A DNA stretch of 64,000 nt from Oscillatoriaceae cyanobacterium M7585_C2015_266 (lineage in GTDB: Bacteria > Cyanobacteriota > Cyanobacteriia > Cyanobacteriales > Oscillatoriaceae): NCBI GenBank assembly GCA_015295835.1, contig DVEG01000020.1, positions 393,709-457,708 of the forward strand, read 5' to 3'. A program made the translations under genes and the position numbers. Every line of letters begins with the position of its first letter. Within the stretch, counting starts at the first letter, position 1. Under the pieces are notes generated by a model. The model saw only the letters and a list, made by a program, of their open reading frames with translations, was not told the origin of the DNA and did not search any database. This document shows, piece after piece, positions 54,249 through 62,835 of the stretch.

Positions 54249-55586
54249 TTATTTTGGTACTCCTGCCGTTAACACTTCATGCCCTTCTGGTGTTACCAGT
54301 ACATCATCTTCAATCCTTACTCCTATGCCGCGCCAGCGATCGCTTATTTCTGGCTGCCCCTCGACTGGTTTAGTATAAGGGCCAATATAAATCCCCGGTT
54401 CCACAGTCGTGACTTGTCCGGGTTGCAAAAGCTGCGCCTGTTCGCCGTGTTGGTAAACTCCGGCATCATGCACATCTAATCCCAACCAATGTCCGGTGCG
54501 GTGCATGTAGAAAGGTTTATATTTTTCTTCTTTGATTATTTCTTCTTTATTGCCTGCCAGCAACCCTAATTCCATTAATCCTTCGACGATGACGCTTACG
54601 GCAGTTTCGTGAATTTGATTCCAGGGATTGCCTGGTTGTATGCAAGCGAGCGCCTGTTTTTGTGCCTCCAGCACGATCTCGTAAATCGCTTTTTGTTCTC
54701 CGCTCATTTTACCGCTGACTGCAAACGTTCGGGTAATATCTCCGTTGTAATAGCCATAAGAACATCCCGCATCGATCAGTAGTAAATCCCCTTCTTGCAA
54801 CTGGCGATTATTTTGAATATAGTGGAGGATGCAGGCATTTGGCCCCGAAGCCACAATAGACGGATAAGCTGGTCCGTCGCCTCCCCTTAGACGAAAAATA
54901 TGTTCAATTTCGGCTTGGATTTCGTATTCGTAGCGACCTGGTTTAGCGAATTCCCGCGCGTGGTTGTGAGCTTCAACAGAAATAGCGATTGCTTTGCGGA
55001 TCAATTCCAATTCGGCTGGACTTTTAATCATGCGCATGGCGTGTAAAATTGGTCCCGGATCTTCAATGGCGATCGGCCCTATGCCTCGTTTAGGATAAAT
55101 GCGCATAAAATGCTGCCAATGCTTGATGATTGTGTCGTTGAAAGCGCGATCACGGCCAAAATGATAATAAATCCGATCCGCCTTTTCCAGATATTTAGGC
55201 AAGTGTTCATCCAGTTCAGTAATTGAATACGCCTCATCCGCTCCGTAGTATTCTTTAGCGCCTTCTACTCCCGCTCGGTAACCATTCCAAATTTCTTTTT
55301 CTGGATCTTTAGGCTGAACAAACAGCACGAATTTATGTTCTTCATGGTGCGGAGCCAGAACCGCTACTGCCTCCGGTTCATTAAAACCCGTTAAATAGAA
55401 AAAATCGCTATCTTGTCGGAAAGCATACTCGACATCATTGTGCATCACTGCTACAGGAGAGCTGCGAAAAATAGCGGTGCCGCCGCCTATCTTGGCCATT
55501 AACTTTTCGCGACGTTGGCGATACTCTGCTTGCATATACTCAGTTTGTTGCATATTTTGTAATAATTTTATAATCTTATCTTTCAC
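54249..55586 (-). CDS. pepP: Xaa-Pro aminopeptidase P
   Basis: Removes the N-terminal residue from peptides with proline at position 2. The 445-residue protein has the N-terminal aminopeptidase-P domain (SPVAVMHNDVEYAFRQDSDFFYLTGFNEPEAVAVLAP) and the pita-bread metal site. Asp in LLLIDAGCSYGYYNGDITRTF, His in YMHRTGHWLGLDVHDAG, Glu in VTTVEPGIYIG and the final Glu in GIGVRIEDDVLV supply the dinuclear manganese ligands. All are visible. The start may be MKDKIIK (55586) or MQQTEYMQAEYRQ shortly after; family comparison favours the latter. Confidence 0.95.
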   Translation of the reverse strand: MKDKIIKLLQNMQQTEYMQAEYRQRREKLMAKIGGGTAIFRSSPVAVMHNDVEYAFRQDSDFFYLTGFNEPEAVAVLAPHHEEHKFVLFVQPKDPEKEIWNGYRAGVEGAKEYYGADEAYSITELDEHLPKYLEKADRIYYHFGRDRAFNDTIIKHWQHFMRIYPKRGIGPIAIEDPGPILHAMRMIKSPAELELIRKAIAISVEAHNHAREFAKPGRYEYEIQAEIEHIFRLRGGDGPAYPSIVASGPNACILHYIQNNRQLQEGDLLLIDAGCSYGYYNGDITRTFAVSGKMSGEQKAIYEIVLEAQKQALACIQPGNPWNQIHETAVSVIVEGLMELGLLAGNKEEIIKEEKYKPFYMHRTGHWLGLDVHDAGVYQHGEQAQLLQPGQVTTVEPGIYIGPYTKPVEGQPEISDRWRGIGVRIEDDVLVTPEGHEVLTAGVPK

Positions 55587-55795
55587 ATCTACTTTTATTT
55601 TCCTGTCTTTTTCTGGTGGAATCGAAATATTATTTATATATTTCCTTTCCCATCAGAGCCGCTCAAACTTTCTTTTATAAACTCTCTGCATTATAAGCAT
55701 ATTTTAAAATAATTTCTTTCTCTCACCATAGCCTCAATCAAATATTTTTCGCCTCAGAAAATTTTAAAAAATTAAAAATGGGCAATAAAGTTCCT

Positions 55796-56584
55796 TTACT
55801 TTTCAGACGAAAAATTATAACTCAAAACTGAAATAATCGGACCCTTTTCTGGTAAATCGGCTGGGCTGAGAGTGATTGTATCACTGTTAAGGCGGCGGAT
55901 AGAAGATTCGGGCAGCAAACTAAGAAATTCCTCCACAGATACAATATCGCACTGATTAGCATCAGCAGCTTGAGTGCGGTAATGGGTAGGAATAACCATT
56001 TTAGGATTGAGAGTTTGCATTGCCTGTTTAGCTTCTTGAGGAGTATAAGCTTTTGGCCCACCGCCTACTGGCAACAGCAGCAAATCAGGACGCCCCATGA
56101 GGATTCTTTGCTCAATATCAAGTGGTGCGGCTAATGCTCCCAAGTGGACGATATTAATACCTGCTTGCATCCACTTCCAGGCAATATTAAAACCGAATCG
56201 TCGTCCTCCTTCACGATCTTTTGGTATCTGAAAGCCCTGTATTTGCATCCCGTCTACTTGATAGATGCCCTCCTCATAAAGGAGGCGAGGGTCTCCTGGT
56301 AAAGCCTCGACTGCTCCTTCATCGAGTAGCTGAGAACTGATCATCACCAAATCTGCTGGAATATTTGGGGCGCGATATCCTGCCGTGCAGCCGAGAGTTC
56401 GGAAAGGATTTACCAATAAACGTTTGCCGGATGCGACAAACAAAAAGCAAGTGTGACCTAACCATTGAACAGATAAGGAGTTACTGGGTTGAGCTTGATA
56501 GTGCTGCCATCCAGAGGTAAGACTCATTCCCAGAGTAGCTAAAAAACTCGCCCCTGCGTAGCGCATCAACTGTCGCCGCTTCAT
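55796..56584 (-). CDS. Tat-exported MBL-fold protein lacking most metal ligands
   Basis: A 262-residue protein with a twin-arginine-like signal (MKRRQLMRYAGASFLATLGMSL). The fold matches the UlaG/YtkL branch (WLGHTCFLFVASGKRLLVNPFRTLG). The canonical HxHxDH loop is replaced by LVMISSQLLDEGAVEAL, with no histidines. The next ligand position, NIVHLGALAAPLDIEQ, keeps a histidine but loses the aspartate, and VIPTHYRTQ keeps the last. It is therefore likely a non-catalytic or altered-metal exported protein. Located between pepP and trpG; its role is unknown. Confidence 0.8.
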   Translation of the reverse strand: MKRRQLMRYAGASFLATLGMSLTSGWQHYQAQPSNSLSVQWLGHTCFLFVASGKRLLVNPFRTLGCTAGYRAPNIPADLVMISSQLLDEGAVEALPGDPRLLYEEGIYQVDGMQIQGFQIPKDREGGRRFGFNIAWKWMQAGINIVHLGALAAPLDIEQRILMGRPDLLLLPVGGGPKAYTPQEAKQAMQTLNPKMVIPTHYRTQAADANQCDIVSVEEFLSLLPESSIRRLNSDTITLSPADLPEKGPIISVLSYNFSSEK

Positions 56585-56626
56585 AGTTTTTAAATATCAA
56601 ATCTAAATTTTCAAATTGGCTAGAAG

Positions 56627-57214
56627 TTATAAATGGTTGAGGAAGTTCCGTAACAGTTGTTTGCCGGAAGTGGTGAGAATGCTTTCTGGGTGAAATTGGA
56701 CACCTTGGAGGTGTGGGTAGTGGCGATGCCGCACACCCATGATAGTGCCGTCTTCAACCCAGGCGGTAATTTCTAGCACTTGTGGGCAAGTTTGCCGATC
56801 AATTACCAGACTATGATATCGGGTTGCGGTAAAAGGATTTTCTAATCCTTGAAAAACTCCTGTATTAGTGTGAAAGATTTTAGAGGTTTTGCCGTGCATG
56901 AGTTCTGGAGCAGAGACTATTTTCCCTCCAAATACGAGGCCGAGCGCTTGATGTCCCAAACAAACGCCGAGAATGGGCAATTCCTTGCCGAGTTCTCGAA
57001 TTAAATCGGGGGAGATACCTGCGTCTTCGGGACGTCCAGGTCCAGGAGAGATGACGATGGCAGAGGGTTTGAGGGTTCGGATTTGGTCGAGAGTGATTTG
57101 GTCGTTGCGGTAGACTTGAATTTCGGAGGCAACTGGCAGTTCTGTGCCGAGTTCGCCTAAATACTGGACAAGGTTATAAGTGAAGCTGTCGTAATTATCG
57201 ATAACAATAATCAA
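56627..57214 (-). CDS. trpG: Anthranilate synthase component II (glutamine amidotransferase)
   Basis: The 195-residue class I amidotransferase supplies ammonia from glutamine for anthranilate or 4-amino-4-deoxychorismate. It has [21 protein letters not shown] at the N-terminus, the nucleophile in [17 protein letters not shown] (Cys about residue 83), and His/Glu in [12 protein letters not shown]. In many cyanobacteria one such subunit may serve both TrpE and PabB, so the name could equally be pabA. It is the last gene of a minus-strand run with dgkA and ybeY. Confidence 0.92.
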   Translation of the reverse strand: MIIVIDNYDSFTYNLVQYLGELGTELPVASEIQVYRNDQITLDQIRTLKPSAIVISPGPGRPEDAGISPDLIRELGKELPILGVCLGHQALGLVFGGKIVSAPELMHGKTSKIFHTNTGVFQGLENPFTATRYHSLVIDRQTCPQVLEITAWVEDGTIMGVRHRHYPHLQGVQFHPESILTTSGKQLLRNFLNHL

Positions 57215-57253
57215 GGCTGATACTGCTCCGTAAAATTTTTTTGCCGATCGCTG

Positions 57254-57787
57254 TTATGGAGCGATCGCCATTTGCTGAATCAAAGCCAGCAGCGGGGGCA
57301 GGAGAATGAAAACAGCCACCATCAAGGCGACGAAGGCTGAGACTAAGACTGCTCCTGCTGCACAGTCTTTTGCAATTTTAGCGAGTTCGTGGTAATTTTG
57401 CTGAACCAGTAAGTCTACTACGGATTCGATGGCAGTATTCAGTAATTCCATTGACAGTACGGCTCCACTTGTCAGGGCGAGCGCTGCCATTTCCACTCTC
57501 GTCACTCGCAAAAAAATCCCCATTCCTACAGCCACTATGCCAATAAAGACGTGTATGCGAAAGTTGCGTTGAGTTTTGAAGGCGTAGCTTAATCCAGCCC
57601 AGGCATATTTGAAACTGACTATCAAGTTGGGGGCAACGTGCCAAGCCAGGGAGCGTTTGCCGTTGCCCAGCTGTAACGAACTGTTGAGGGGAGTTGTTGG
57701 GATTTCTTGCGGTGTGGGGGTGGGATTGGAGGGTAAGGGGCGCTCGCCCTTAGAAGCTGTTGCAGGTGGGATTTGCCGTTTTTTCAT
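57254..57787 (-). CDS. dgkA: Diacylglycerol kinase
   Basis: Phosphorylates diacylglycerol or undecaprenol in the membrane. The 177-residue protein has a 50-residue Pro-rich N-terminal extension, then the core FKYAWAGLSYAFKTQRNFRIHVFIGIVAVGMGIFLRV and the catalytic ALTSGAVLSMELLNTAIESVVDLL (Glu-rich, about 118-141), then a third helix, KDCAAGAVLVSAFVALMVAVFILLPPLLALI. Three membrane helices match the family. It lies between trpG (39 bases) and ybeY (67 bases). Confidence 0.94.
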   Translation of the reverse strand: MKKRQIPPATASKGERPLPSNPTPTPQEIPTTPLNSSLQLGNGKRSLAWHVAPNLIVSFKYAWAGLSYAFKTQRNFRIHVFIGIVAVGMGIFLRVTRVEMAALALTSGAVLSMELLNTAIESVVDLLVQQNYHELAKIAKDCAAGAVLVSAFVALMVAVFILLPPLLALIQQMAIAP

Positions 57788-57854
57788 AACAAATTTTTTG
57801 AATATACTCGCTTACGGAGATATAGGGCACCAATCCTACAACCATGATTCCAAG

Positions 57855-58391
57855 CTAGGACTGACTTTCTTTACCCTCTTGCGTGAAAAGACCGATTCTT
57901 TTCAGTAAAGTTGTTTGCTGATTGAGCATTTCAGTCAGAGTTTTTTCATCTGGGTGATCCCAGCCTAGGAGGTGGAGCAACCCGTGAGCTGCCAGCCATG
58001 CAAGTTCAGTTTGCAAGTCGTGCCCTTGTTCTAGAGCTTGTCGCTGAGCAGTATCGACTGATAATACGATATCTCCCAGATACAGCGGTATCTGTTCTCT
58101 TTCTTCGACAGGTAGGGGTATGTCTGTTTCTAGCGCTGCAAAGGCTAATACGTCAGTTGGTTTATTTTCTTGGCGGTATTGGGCGTTAAGGGCTTGTATT
58201 TCTGCATCTTTGCTCAGCCGCAGGCTTAGTTCATAGGCTGGAGCTTCTGGAATATTGGGGTACAGTGCCTCCAGCCAGCTTTTGAACCATTGCTGCCATG
58301 TTTCTTTTGAAATCGGGCTATTGATTGCTGCTTCGCTGTTGGCGTTCAAACTTTCGACGCTGACTTCGACTTGCAGGTTAGGGCTTCCCAT
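57855..58391 (-). CDS. ybeY: Endoribonuclease YbeY
   Basis: Single-strand endoribonuclease for 16S rRNA 3' maturation and ribosome quality control. The 178-residue protein has the zinc motif AWLAAHGLLHLLGWDHPDEK (H-x3-H-x5-H; about 130-149), preceded by YLGDIVLSVDTAQRQALEQGHDL. It carries an N-terminal extension of about 30 residues before SWLEALYPNIPE. All zinc ligands are present. It starts 17 bases past the stop of the DUF3285 gene. Confidence 0.96.
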   Translation of the reverse strand: MGSPNLQVEVSVESLNANSEAAINSPISKETWQQWFKSWLEALYPNIPEAPAYELSLRLSKDAEIQALNAQYRQENKPTDVLAFAALETDIPLPVEEREQIPLYLGDIVLSVDTAQRQALEQGHDLQTELAWLAAHGLLHLLGWDHPDEKTLTEMLNQQTTLLKRIGLFTQEGKESQS

Positions 58392-58408
58392 AGGCGATCG
58401 CTCCTATG

Positions 58409-58603
58409 CTACCGGGTCAAATAAGACAGTCCCACCAGTATGGCCAATAACCCTGCTGTCGTCAGTGCAAAATGTTTTAGGGAAGTGCCTCGCTTTCTTA
58501 CCATGTTGCGCATTGCCAGTTTCACATAGCTTGGTTGTGCTTCTGAAGCGGCGGCTGACATTTGTTCGTCTGTTTGGTTTGTTGTTGCTGGGGGTTGACT
58601 CAT
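58409..58603 (-). CDS. DUF3285 small membrane protein
   Basis: A 64-residue protein with a soluble N-terminal tail, then PSYVKLAMRNMVRKRGTSLKHFALTTAGLLAILVGLSYLTR. The conserved basic YVKLAMRNMVRKRGTSLxHF pattern followed by one membrane helix is typical of DUF3285, which is restricted to cyanobacteria and plastid-bearing lineages. Function unknown. It is the first gene of the run DUF3285-ybeY-dgkA-trpG. Confidence 0.88.
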   Translation of the reverse strand: MSQPPATTNQTDEQMSAAASEAQPSYVKLAMRNMVRKRGTSLKHFALTTAGLLAILVGLSYLTR

Positions 58604-58963
58604 AGGGTTTTCTGGTTTTATGTCAATTATATAATCCTATTGTTACGATACGTTAACAAAATAGCACTTAATGGTAATAGCTCTGTATTCATATTAGTTT
58701 CTTAATTTTTGCTTGGCTTACAATAATCTAGCCTACATCAGGACGGCTTCTGATGTTTTTATAATAAAAAACACTGATTTGAAAAGCTATTGTATTTTTA
58801 AAAATTAAAAATTAAATTTGTATTAAATATGCAAAAAATCAGATTTTTTTATAAAAAATTCCCAAATTAACAAAAAGCTCTCGGCAATAGAAAGCAGGCA
58901 GGGCGAGGGAAAATTGCTGCTCGAGAGCGAGCGCAGTTCTTTCTCGCCCCCTGGATATTACTC
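58604..58963. other. 360-base gap between DUF3285 and hli genes
   Basis: AT-rich, no credible gene. A plus-strand hairpin (CATCAG/CTGATG, 58736-58755) is followed by TTTTT, so it could end a small transcript; no obvious start for such a transcript was found. The hli gene reads leftward, so the stretch 58760-58963 would be its 3' side. Confidence 0.45.
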
Positions 58964-59185
58964 CTACAGGCTCGCCAGTGCCCCAAACAAGCCATGACCT
59001 GTTAGCACTTCTAATGCCAACAGCGATACGAAACCAATCATCGCCAAACGCCCATTCAGTTTTTCAGCGTATTCGGTAAAGCCAGTGCGGGCTTCCGAAT
59101 CTACATACACCCTGGGTTCGATCGCGAAGTTGTTCAACTTGCCTTGGTCGTCCATAATAGCGCCATTTTTAATCCGGGTATTCAT
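58964..59185 (-). CDS. High-light-inducible (CAB-like) protein
   Basis: The 73-residue protein ends in [38 protein letters not shown]-x2-N-x-R-x-A-M-I-G is the chlorophyll a/b-binding motif of one-helix Hli/SCP proteins, which protect photosystem intermediates under high light and stress. Start at ATG 59185 (MNTRIKNG); a longer frame to 59239 adds an unlikely hydrophobic lead. A similar motif forms the tail of the ferrochelatase at 949. Confidence 0.93.
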   Translation of the reverse strand: MNTRIKNGAIMDDQGKLNNFAIEPRVYVDSEARTGFTEYAEKLNGRLAMIGFVSLLALEVLTGHGLFGALASL

Positions 59186-59392
59186 AAATCTGTCTGTCCT
59201 CAATAGGTTAAGCTTTACTGTAAACAAATGTAACAACATTTATTAAGTTTTGTAAAGGGGGAGGGAGAAAATTTTTTCGGGCTGCGCTTTTGCTCGCGTC
59301 CGAGTAGAATATTGAAGGGAAAGACCCTGTCCTAAAGAAGACTCGCCCCTAAAAATGGAACACTATAGAAGTGAGGCACGATAGGGGAAATC

Positions 59393-59914
59393 ATGGGGTT
59401 CAAAAAAATTTTGGTAGCCGTCGATCATTCTTCTCAAGCAACGGCGGTTTTCGAGCAAGCCCTGGAGCTAGCCCAGAAAAACAACGCTCATCTGAAGGTG
59501 CTGCACTGCGTGAATCCGCAGGGAGAGGGTGAGATAGCGCCCTTGATGGGAACAGGCGTCGGACTTGATCCGGCGGGTGGCAAAATGGTGCGTAGCCTAC
59601 AGCAAGAGCGCCTGCTACAAGAAAAGGAGCGGGCGCAACATTTGCTAAAAAGCTATTGTCGGCAAGCAGCCGAGCTAGGAATTGTCGCAGAGTCCGACTG
59701 CAAAATCGGCGAACCAGGAACGCTAATCTGCGAGATAGCTAAAAGTTGGCCAGCGGATTTGATTGTGATCGGACGTAGAGGGCGCAAGGGTTTGGCAGAA
59801 ATTTTTTTGGGCAGCGTCAGCAATCGCGTCGTTCACAATGCATCTTGCTCAGTGCTGATCGTACAAGGAAATGTGCCGCCGCCCTCACCCTCAAAGGAAA
59901 AGAAGGATTTGTGA
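59393..59914 (+). CDS. Universal stress protein (UspA family)
   Basis: The 173-residue protein opens FKKILVAVDHSSQATAVFEQALELAQ and ends in the nucleotide-binding DLIVIGRRGRKGLAEIFLGSVSNRVVHNASCSVLIVQG (about 122-160). The G-x2-G-x9-G-S/T pattern is present, suggesting an ATP-binding Usp. It has an acidic middle and a Pro/Ser/Lys tail. No linked gene is obvious. A strong terminator follows. Confidence 0.93.
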   Translation: MGFKKILVAVDHSSQATAVFEQALELAQKNNAHLKVLHCVNPQGEGEIAPLMGTGVGLDPAGGKMVRSLQQERLLQEKERAQHLLKSYCRQAAELGIVAESDCKIGEPGTLICEIAKSWPADLIVIGRRGRKGLAEIFLGSVSNRVVHNASCSVLIVQGNVPPPSPSKEKKDL

Positions 59915-59944
59915 GGCGCTCGCCAGTATACTTACCTACAAAAT

Positions 59945-59965
59945 AGCCCGATTCTAAATCGGGCT
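59945..59965. terminator. Bidirectional hairpin between usp and psb30
   Basis: Perfect 9-bp arms AGCCCGATT and AATCGGGCT enclose CTA between the convergent genes. Well placed to terminate both. Confidence 0.75.
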
Positions 59966-59987
59966 TGCCAAAACTTGCTAAAACAGA

Positions 59988-60116
59988 TTACAAGTCGCCG
60001 TTGCGAAGCGCTAGCAACAAGATCACTGCTGGACCAGAAAGCATGATCAACGTCACAAAGGTGAGCTGAAGAATTGGTTCAAAGTTGATATTGGCCAAGT
60101 TCGATAAAAAGTCCAT
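59988..60116 (-). CDS. psb30: Photosystem II protein Psb30 (Ycf12)
   Basis: A 42-residue membrane protein: [20 protein letters not shown] then [25 protein letters not shown](P/V)I-x-QLT...GP...LLLA-R-GNL is the Psb30 pattern seen in thermophilic cyanobacterial Photosystem II, where it is one of the small single-helix subunits near cytochrome b559. A GGGAGGAAAAATG start is excellent. It is too short for automated gene calls with ordinary cut-offs. Confidence 0.9.
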   Translation of the reverse strand: MDFLSNLANINFEPILQLTFVTLIMLSGPAVILLLALRNGDL

Positions 60117-60420
60117 TTTTCCTCCCAACTTTACCCGTATGCTAAAAAATCCGCAATAAATTCTAACTAGCGATCGCTTATTTTTTTAAGGAAGTTTACA
60201 AAAATCTATACAACTACCGATTACTTTACAAGAACCTGCGCTCGCCCTCACGTCATAAGCAAATTATAGCACAGGATGAGACAATAGCCAGCTGGCAGTG
60301 TATAAACCAGTGAGAAATATAAAAAAGTTTACAAACCCAAGAAAAAGTGCTGGAGCGGGGAATTTTGGCAAACTGCGGTAAAATGAAAGAATTATGAAAA
60401 CCATCAAATAGATAACCAAA
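60117..60420. other. Divergent gap between psb30 and the GDT1-like gene
   Basis: 304 bases with one HIP1 site near 60171 and AT-rich tracts. No gene or strong hairpin was seen; both promoters are likely within. Confidence 0.5.
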
Positions 60421-60909
60421 GTGCCTGTGAAGACTTCTACCCTGCCTGCACATCTACCGGATTCAGAATCTCTCAGTCTGAAAATAGACGCCCCTGAAGC
60501 GTCTTTTGCCCTAGAAAGACTAGAAACAAAAGACTGCCCCGACACAACCGCCCCTGCAAATGAGACGGGGAAATTATCTGGCGACACCCAAAGCTCGCCG
60601 GATTACCAACCCCTTAAGCAAATAAAGCAATCCAGCATCTGGGGCGTGTTTGCTTCTACATTCGCTACTATTTTCCTCGCGGAAATGGGAGATAAAACTC
60701 AGATTGCAACCCTATTGATGACGGCAGAATCTCATTCTCCTTGGATTGTATTTTTAGGAGCTGGCTCGGCTTTGATTGCCACCAGTTTACTAGGGGTTCT
60801 TTTGGGTTGCTGGCTAGCAGGGCGGCTATCTCCTAAAGTCTTAGAAACTGCAGCGGGCACAATTTTGCTGTTTATCTCCGCTTCCCTGCTATGGGATGTA
60901 TTGCATTAG
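60421..60909 (+). CDS. GDT1/TMEM165-family cation transporter, half A
   Basis: A 162-residue protein with a soluble N-terminal tail of about 70 residues and three membrane helices (about 72-162). The family's E-x-G-D-K-T/S motif is in FASTFATIFLAEMGDKTQIATLLM. The family moves Mn2+ or Ca2+ for H+ and, in cyanobacteria, Mnx exports manganese at the thylakoid. Full proteins have two such motifs in about 200 residues; this carries only one. The start is GTG at 60421. The partner half lies 39 bases downstream. Confidence 0.9.
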   Translation: MPVKTSTLPAHLPDSESLSLKIDAPEASFALERLETKDCPDTTAPANETGKLSGDTQSSPDYQPLKQIKQSSIWGVFASTFATIFLAEMGDKTQIATLLMTAESHSPWIVFLGAGSALIATSLLGVLLGCWLAGRLSPKVLETAAGTILLFISASLLWDVLH

Positions 60910-60948
60910 ATATCCTCCTGATTATTAATTCCCTATTCTCTCCCTGTT

Positions 60949-61251
60949 ATGGATTGGCAATTATTAGGATTGAGTTTCATCACAGTATTTTTGTCAGAAT
61001 TAGGAGACAAAAGTCAATTAGCAGCGATCGCTCTCAGCAGCAGCAGTAAATTTCCCAAAGCAATCTTTTTGGGAACCGCAGCGGCATTACTGTTAGCCAG
61101 TTTTTTAGGGGTTCTCCTAGGCGAAGGTGTGGCACAACTCTTCCCCGAACCCTTAGTAAAATTTCTCGCCGCTTGCGGATTTGCAGTCATGGGCGTGCGT
61201 TTGCTATGGTTAAATAGCCAACCCTCCGCATCAGACAATTCTCAGAATTAA
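60949..61251 (+). CDS. GDT1/TMEM165-family cation transporter, half B
   Basis: A 100-residue protein with a motif equivalent to half A, LLGLSFITVFLSELGDKSQLAAIALSSSS, then two more helices and a short polar tail. It has one membrane-embedded E-x-G-D-K motif, so a functional transporter needs pairing with half A (heterodimer). Probably co-transcribed. A strong terminator follows. Confidence 0.9.
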   Translation: MDWQLLGLSFITVFLSELGDKSQLAAIALSSSSKFPKAIFLGTAAALLLASFLGVLLGEGVAQLFPEPLVKFLAACGFAVMGVRLLWLNSQPSASDNSQN

Positions 61252-61263
61252 CCTGCAATTGAA

Positions 61264-61293
61264 AAACCCGGTTTTTTTGAAAAAACCGGGTTT
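61264..61293. terminator. Strong bidirectional terminator
   Basis: AAACCCGGTTTTTT and AAAAAACCGGGTTT (14-bp stem, 2-base loop) lie 12 bases past the half-B stop and 29 bases before the end of the convergent gene. This near-identical repeat type (AAACCGGGTTT) is frequent in some filamentous cyanobacteria. Confidence 0.8.
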
Positions 61294-61322
61294 CTAGTAG
61301 TTATTTTCCCTCGCTCTTTACT

Positions 61323-61829
61323 TTATTCAGCTTTTGCTTCCTGACGGTAGCACAGATTTAACAGCCAGCCCGCTGCAGCTATTTTAATTATTTCCAATCC
61401 CCAATAGGCAGCGTGCATTTGATTCATTTCCCCCGTTACTTCAACAGCGCCCTCGAATAAGTTTAGCTGTATCCCTAACCCGCTCATATATGGGGTGAGA
61501 ATGTAGGTGTCAACCAAAGCAAGAATCAGCAATAATGTAGAGAGAATAATTGCTTTGCGAACGTGATTTCCTAAAGCTTGGTGAGTATTCCAAAGCACCA
61601 ACACTCCAGTCATAGCTAGAGCAGCACACACTAACTCCAGACGATTGAATATCCAGAAAATCGTATATCCCGCTGAAGCAAAACTCGGCTCAGCCATCAT
61701 ACCTGCTGCATAAAGACTGGGAATGATTGCTAAATCTAAAATTAGGCAGGCGCTCAGCCAGAATGCTAAGGTAAAAATAACTGTGGTTTGCCATTTATGA
61801 CGATTTAAAGCTACTTGAGACATAACCAT
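61323..61829 (-). CDS. Four-helix membrane protein of unknown function
   Basis: The 168-residue product has four hydrophobic helices near residues 15-38, 50-75, 88-108 and 140-160, each with charged ends. No family signature recognised. I start at ATG 61829 (MVMSQVALNRHK), preceded by GAGAGGG; a longer frame to 61913 adds an unlikely lead. It is convergent with the GDT1 pair and divergent from queC by 289 bases. Confidence 0.72.
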   Translation of the reverse strand: MVMSQVALNRHKWQTTVIFTLAFWLSACLILDLAIIPSLYAAGMMAEPSFASAGYTIFWIFNRLELVCAALAMTGVLVLWNTHQALGNHVRKAIILSTLLLILALVDTYILTPYMSGLGIQLNLFEGAVEVTGEMNQMHAAYWGLEIIKIAAAGWLLNLCYRQEAKAE

Positions 61830-62118
61830 TATAAAATTCCCTCTCTCTTCCTTACTTTTAGCATAGCGAAAATTTCCCCAAAAAATATGAATAATCTTTA
61901 CAAATCTAACCAAAATCTTTATATAGCAAGTTGTTGTTAGAATATGTTAAAAATTGCAAATAAATATTAAGAAAGAAAACTCGGTAAAGAAATAAGGTAA
62001 AATCATAAATATCAGTTCAGAGATAGGAACACGTCAAAAAAGCTTAGGATAAGGTAAGGTATTGACTGTCATTTGTCATCAGTTGTTGACAAAAGAATAG
62101 CCAATACTTTAGGTTTCT

Positions 62119-62811
62119 ATGCCTACAAAAGTGAAAGCAGTTATTTTATTGTCTGGAGGATTGGATTCCTCTACAATTCTCTATCAAGCAAAAGCTGACG
62201 GATGCGAGTGTTATGCGCTTTCGTTTGATTACAAGCAGCGCCACCGCAGAGAGTTAGAATCAGCAGTGAGAATCGCCGGCAAAGCAGGTGTTGCAGAACA
62301 TCAGGTGGTGGAATTCGACTTGCGCCGTTGGGGGGGTTCGGCTCTGACAGACGAGCGACTAGATTTGCCGCGTAATCGCTCTAAAGCGGAAATGGCTACT
62401 GAGATTCCAATTACCTACGTGCCAGCGCGCAACACAATTTTTTTAAGTTTTGCTCTTGCTTATGCAGAAGCGATCGCAGCAAAAAGGGTTTATATCGGAG
62501 TCAATGCTTTGGATTATTCCGGGTATCCCGATTGCCGCCCTGACTACATCCAAGCAATGCAGGAAGTGTTTCGTTTGGGAACCAAACAAGGGCGAGAAGG
62601 TGAAGCGATCGCTATTATCGCACCCCTCATCCACCTCAAAAAAACCGAAATTATACAGTTAGGCGAGAGTTTAGGCGTTCCTTGGCAAGACACTTGGTCT
62701 TGTTATACCGGTGGCGAAGTAGCCTGTGGCGTCTGCGACTCCTGTCAGTTGCGTCTGGCAGCTTTTGCCGAATTGGGATTAAAAGACCCCTTGCCCTACG
62801 CTCATCAGTAA
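62119..62811 (+). CDS. queC: 7-cyano-7-deazaguanine synthase QueC
   Basis: Converts 7-carboxy-7-deazaguanine to preQ0 with ATP and ammonia on the queuosine path. The 230-residue protein has the PP-loop VILLSGGLDSSTILYQA (about 8-24) and zinc-binding CYTGGEVACGVCDSCQLRLAAF (four Cys, about 194-215). VGVNALDYSGYPDCRPDYIQAM is also family-typical. Other que genes are not in the window. Confidence 0.97.
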   Translation: MPTKVKAVILLSGGLDSSTILYQAKADGCECYALSFDYKQRHRRELESAVRIAGKAGVAEHQVVEFDLRRWGGSALTDERLDLPRNRSKAEMATEIPITYVPARNTIFLSFALAYAEAIAAKRVYIGVNALDYSGYPDCRPDYIQAMQEVFRLGTKQGREGEAIAIIAPLIHLKKTEIIQLGESLGVPWQDTWSCYTGGEVACGVCDSCQLRLAAFAELGLKDPLPYAHQ

Positions 62812-62835
62812 TCGGTTTTAGTAATAATTTCTCTC

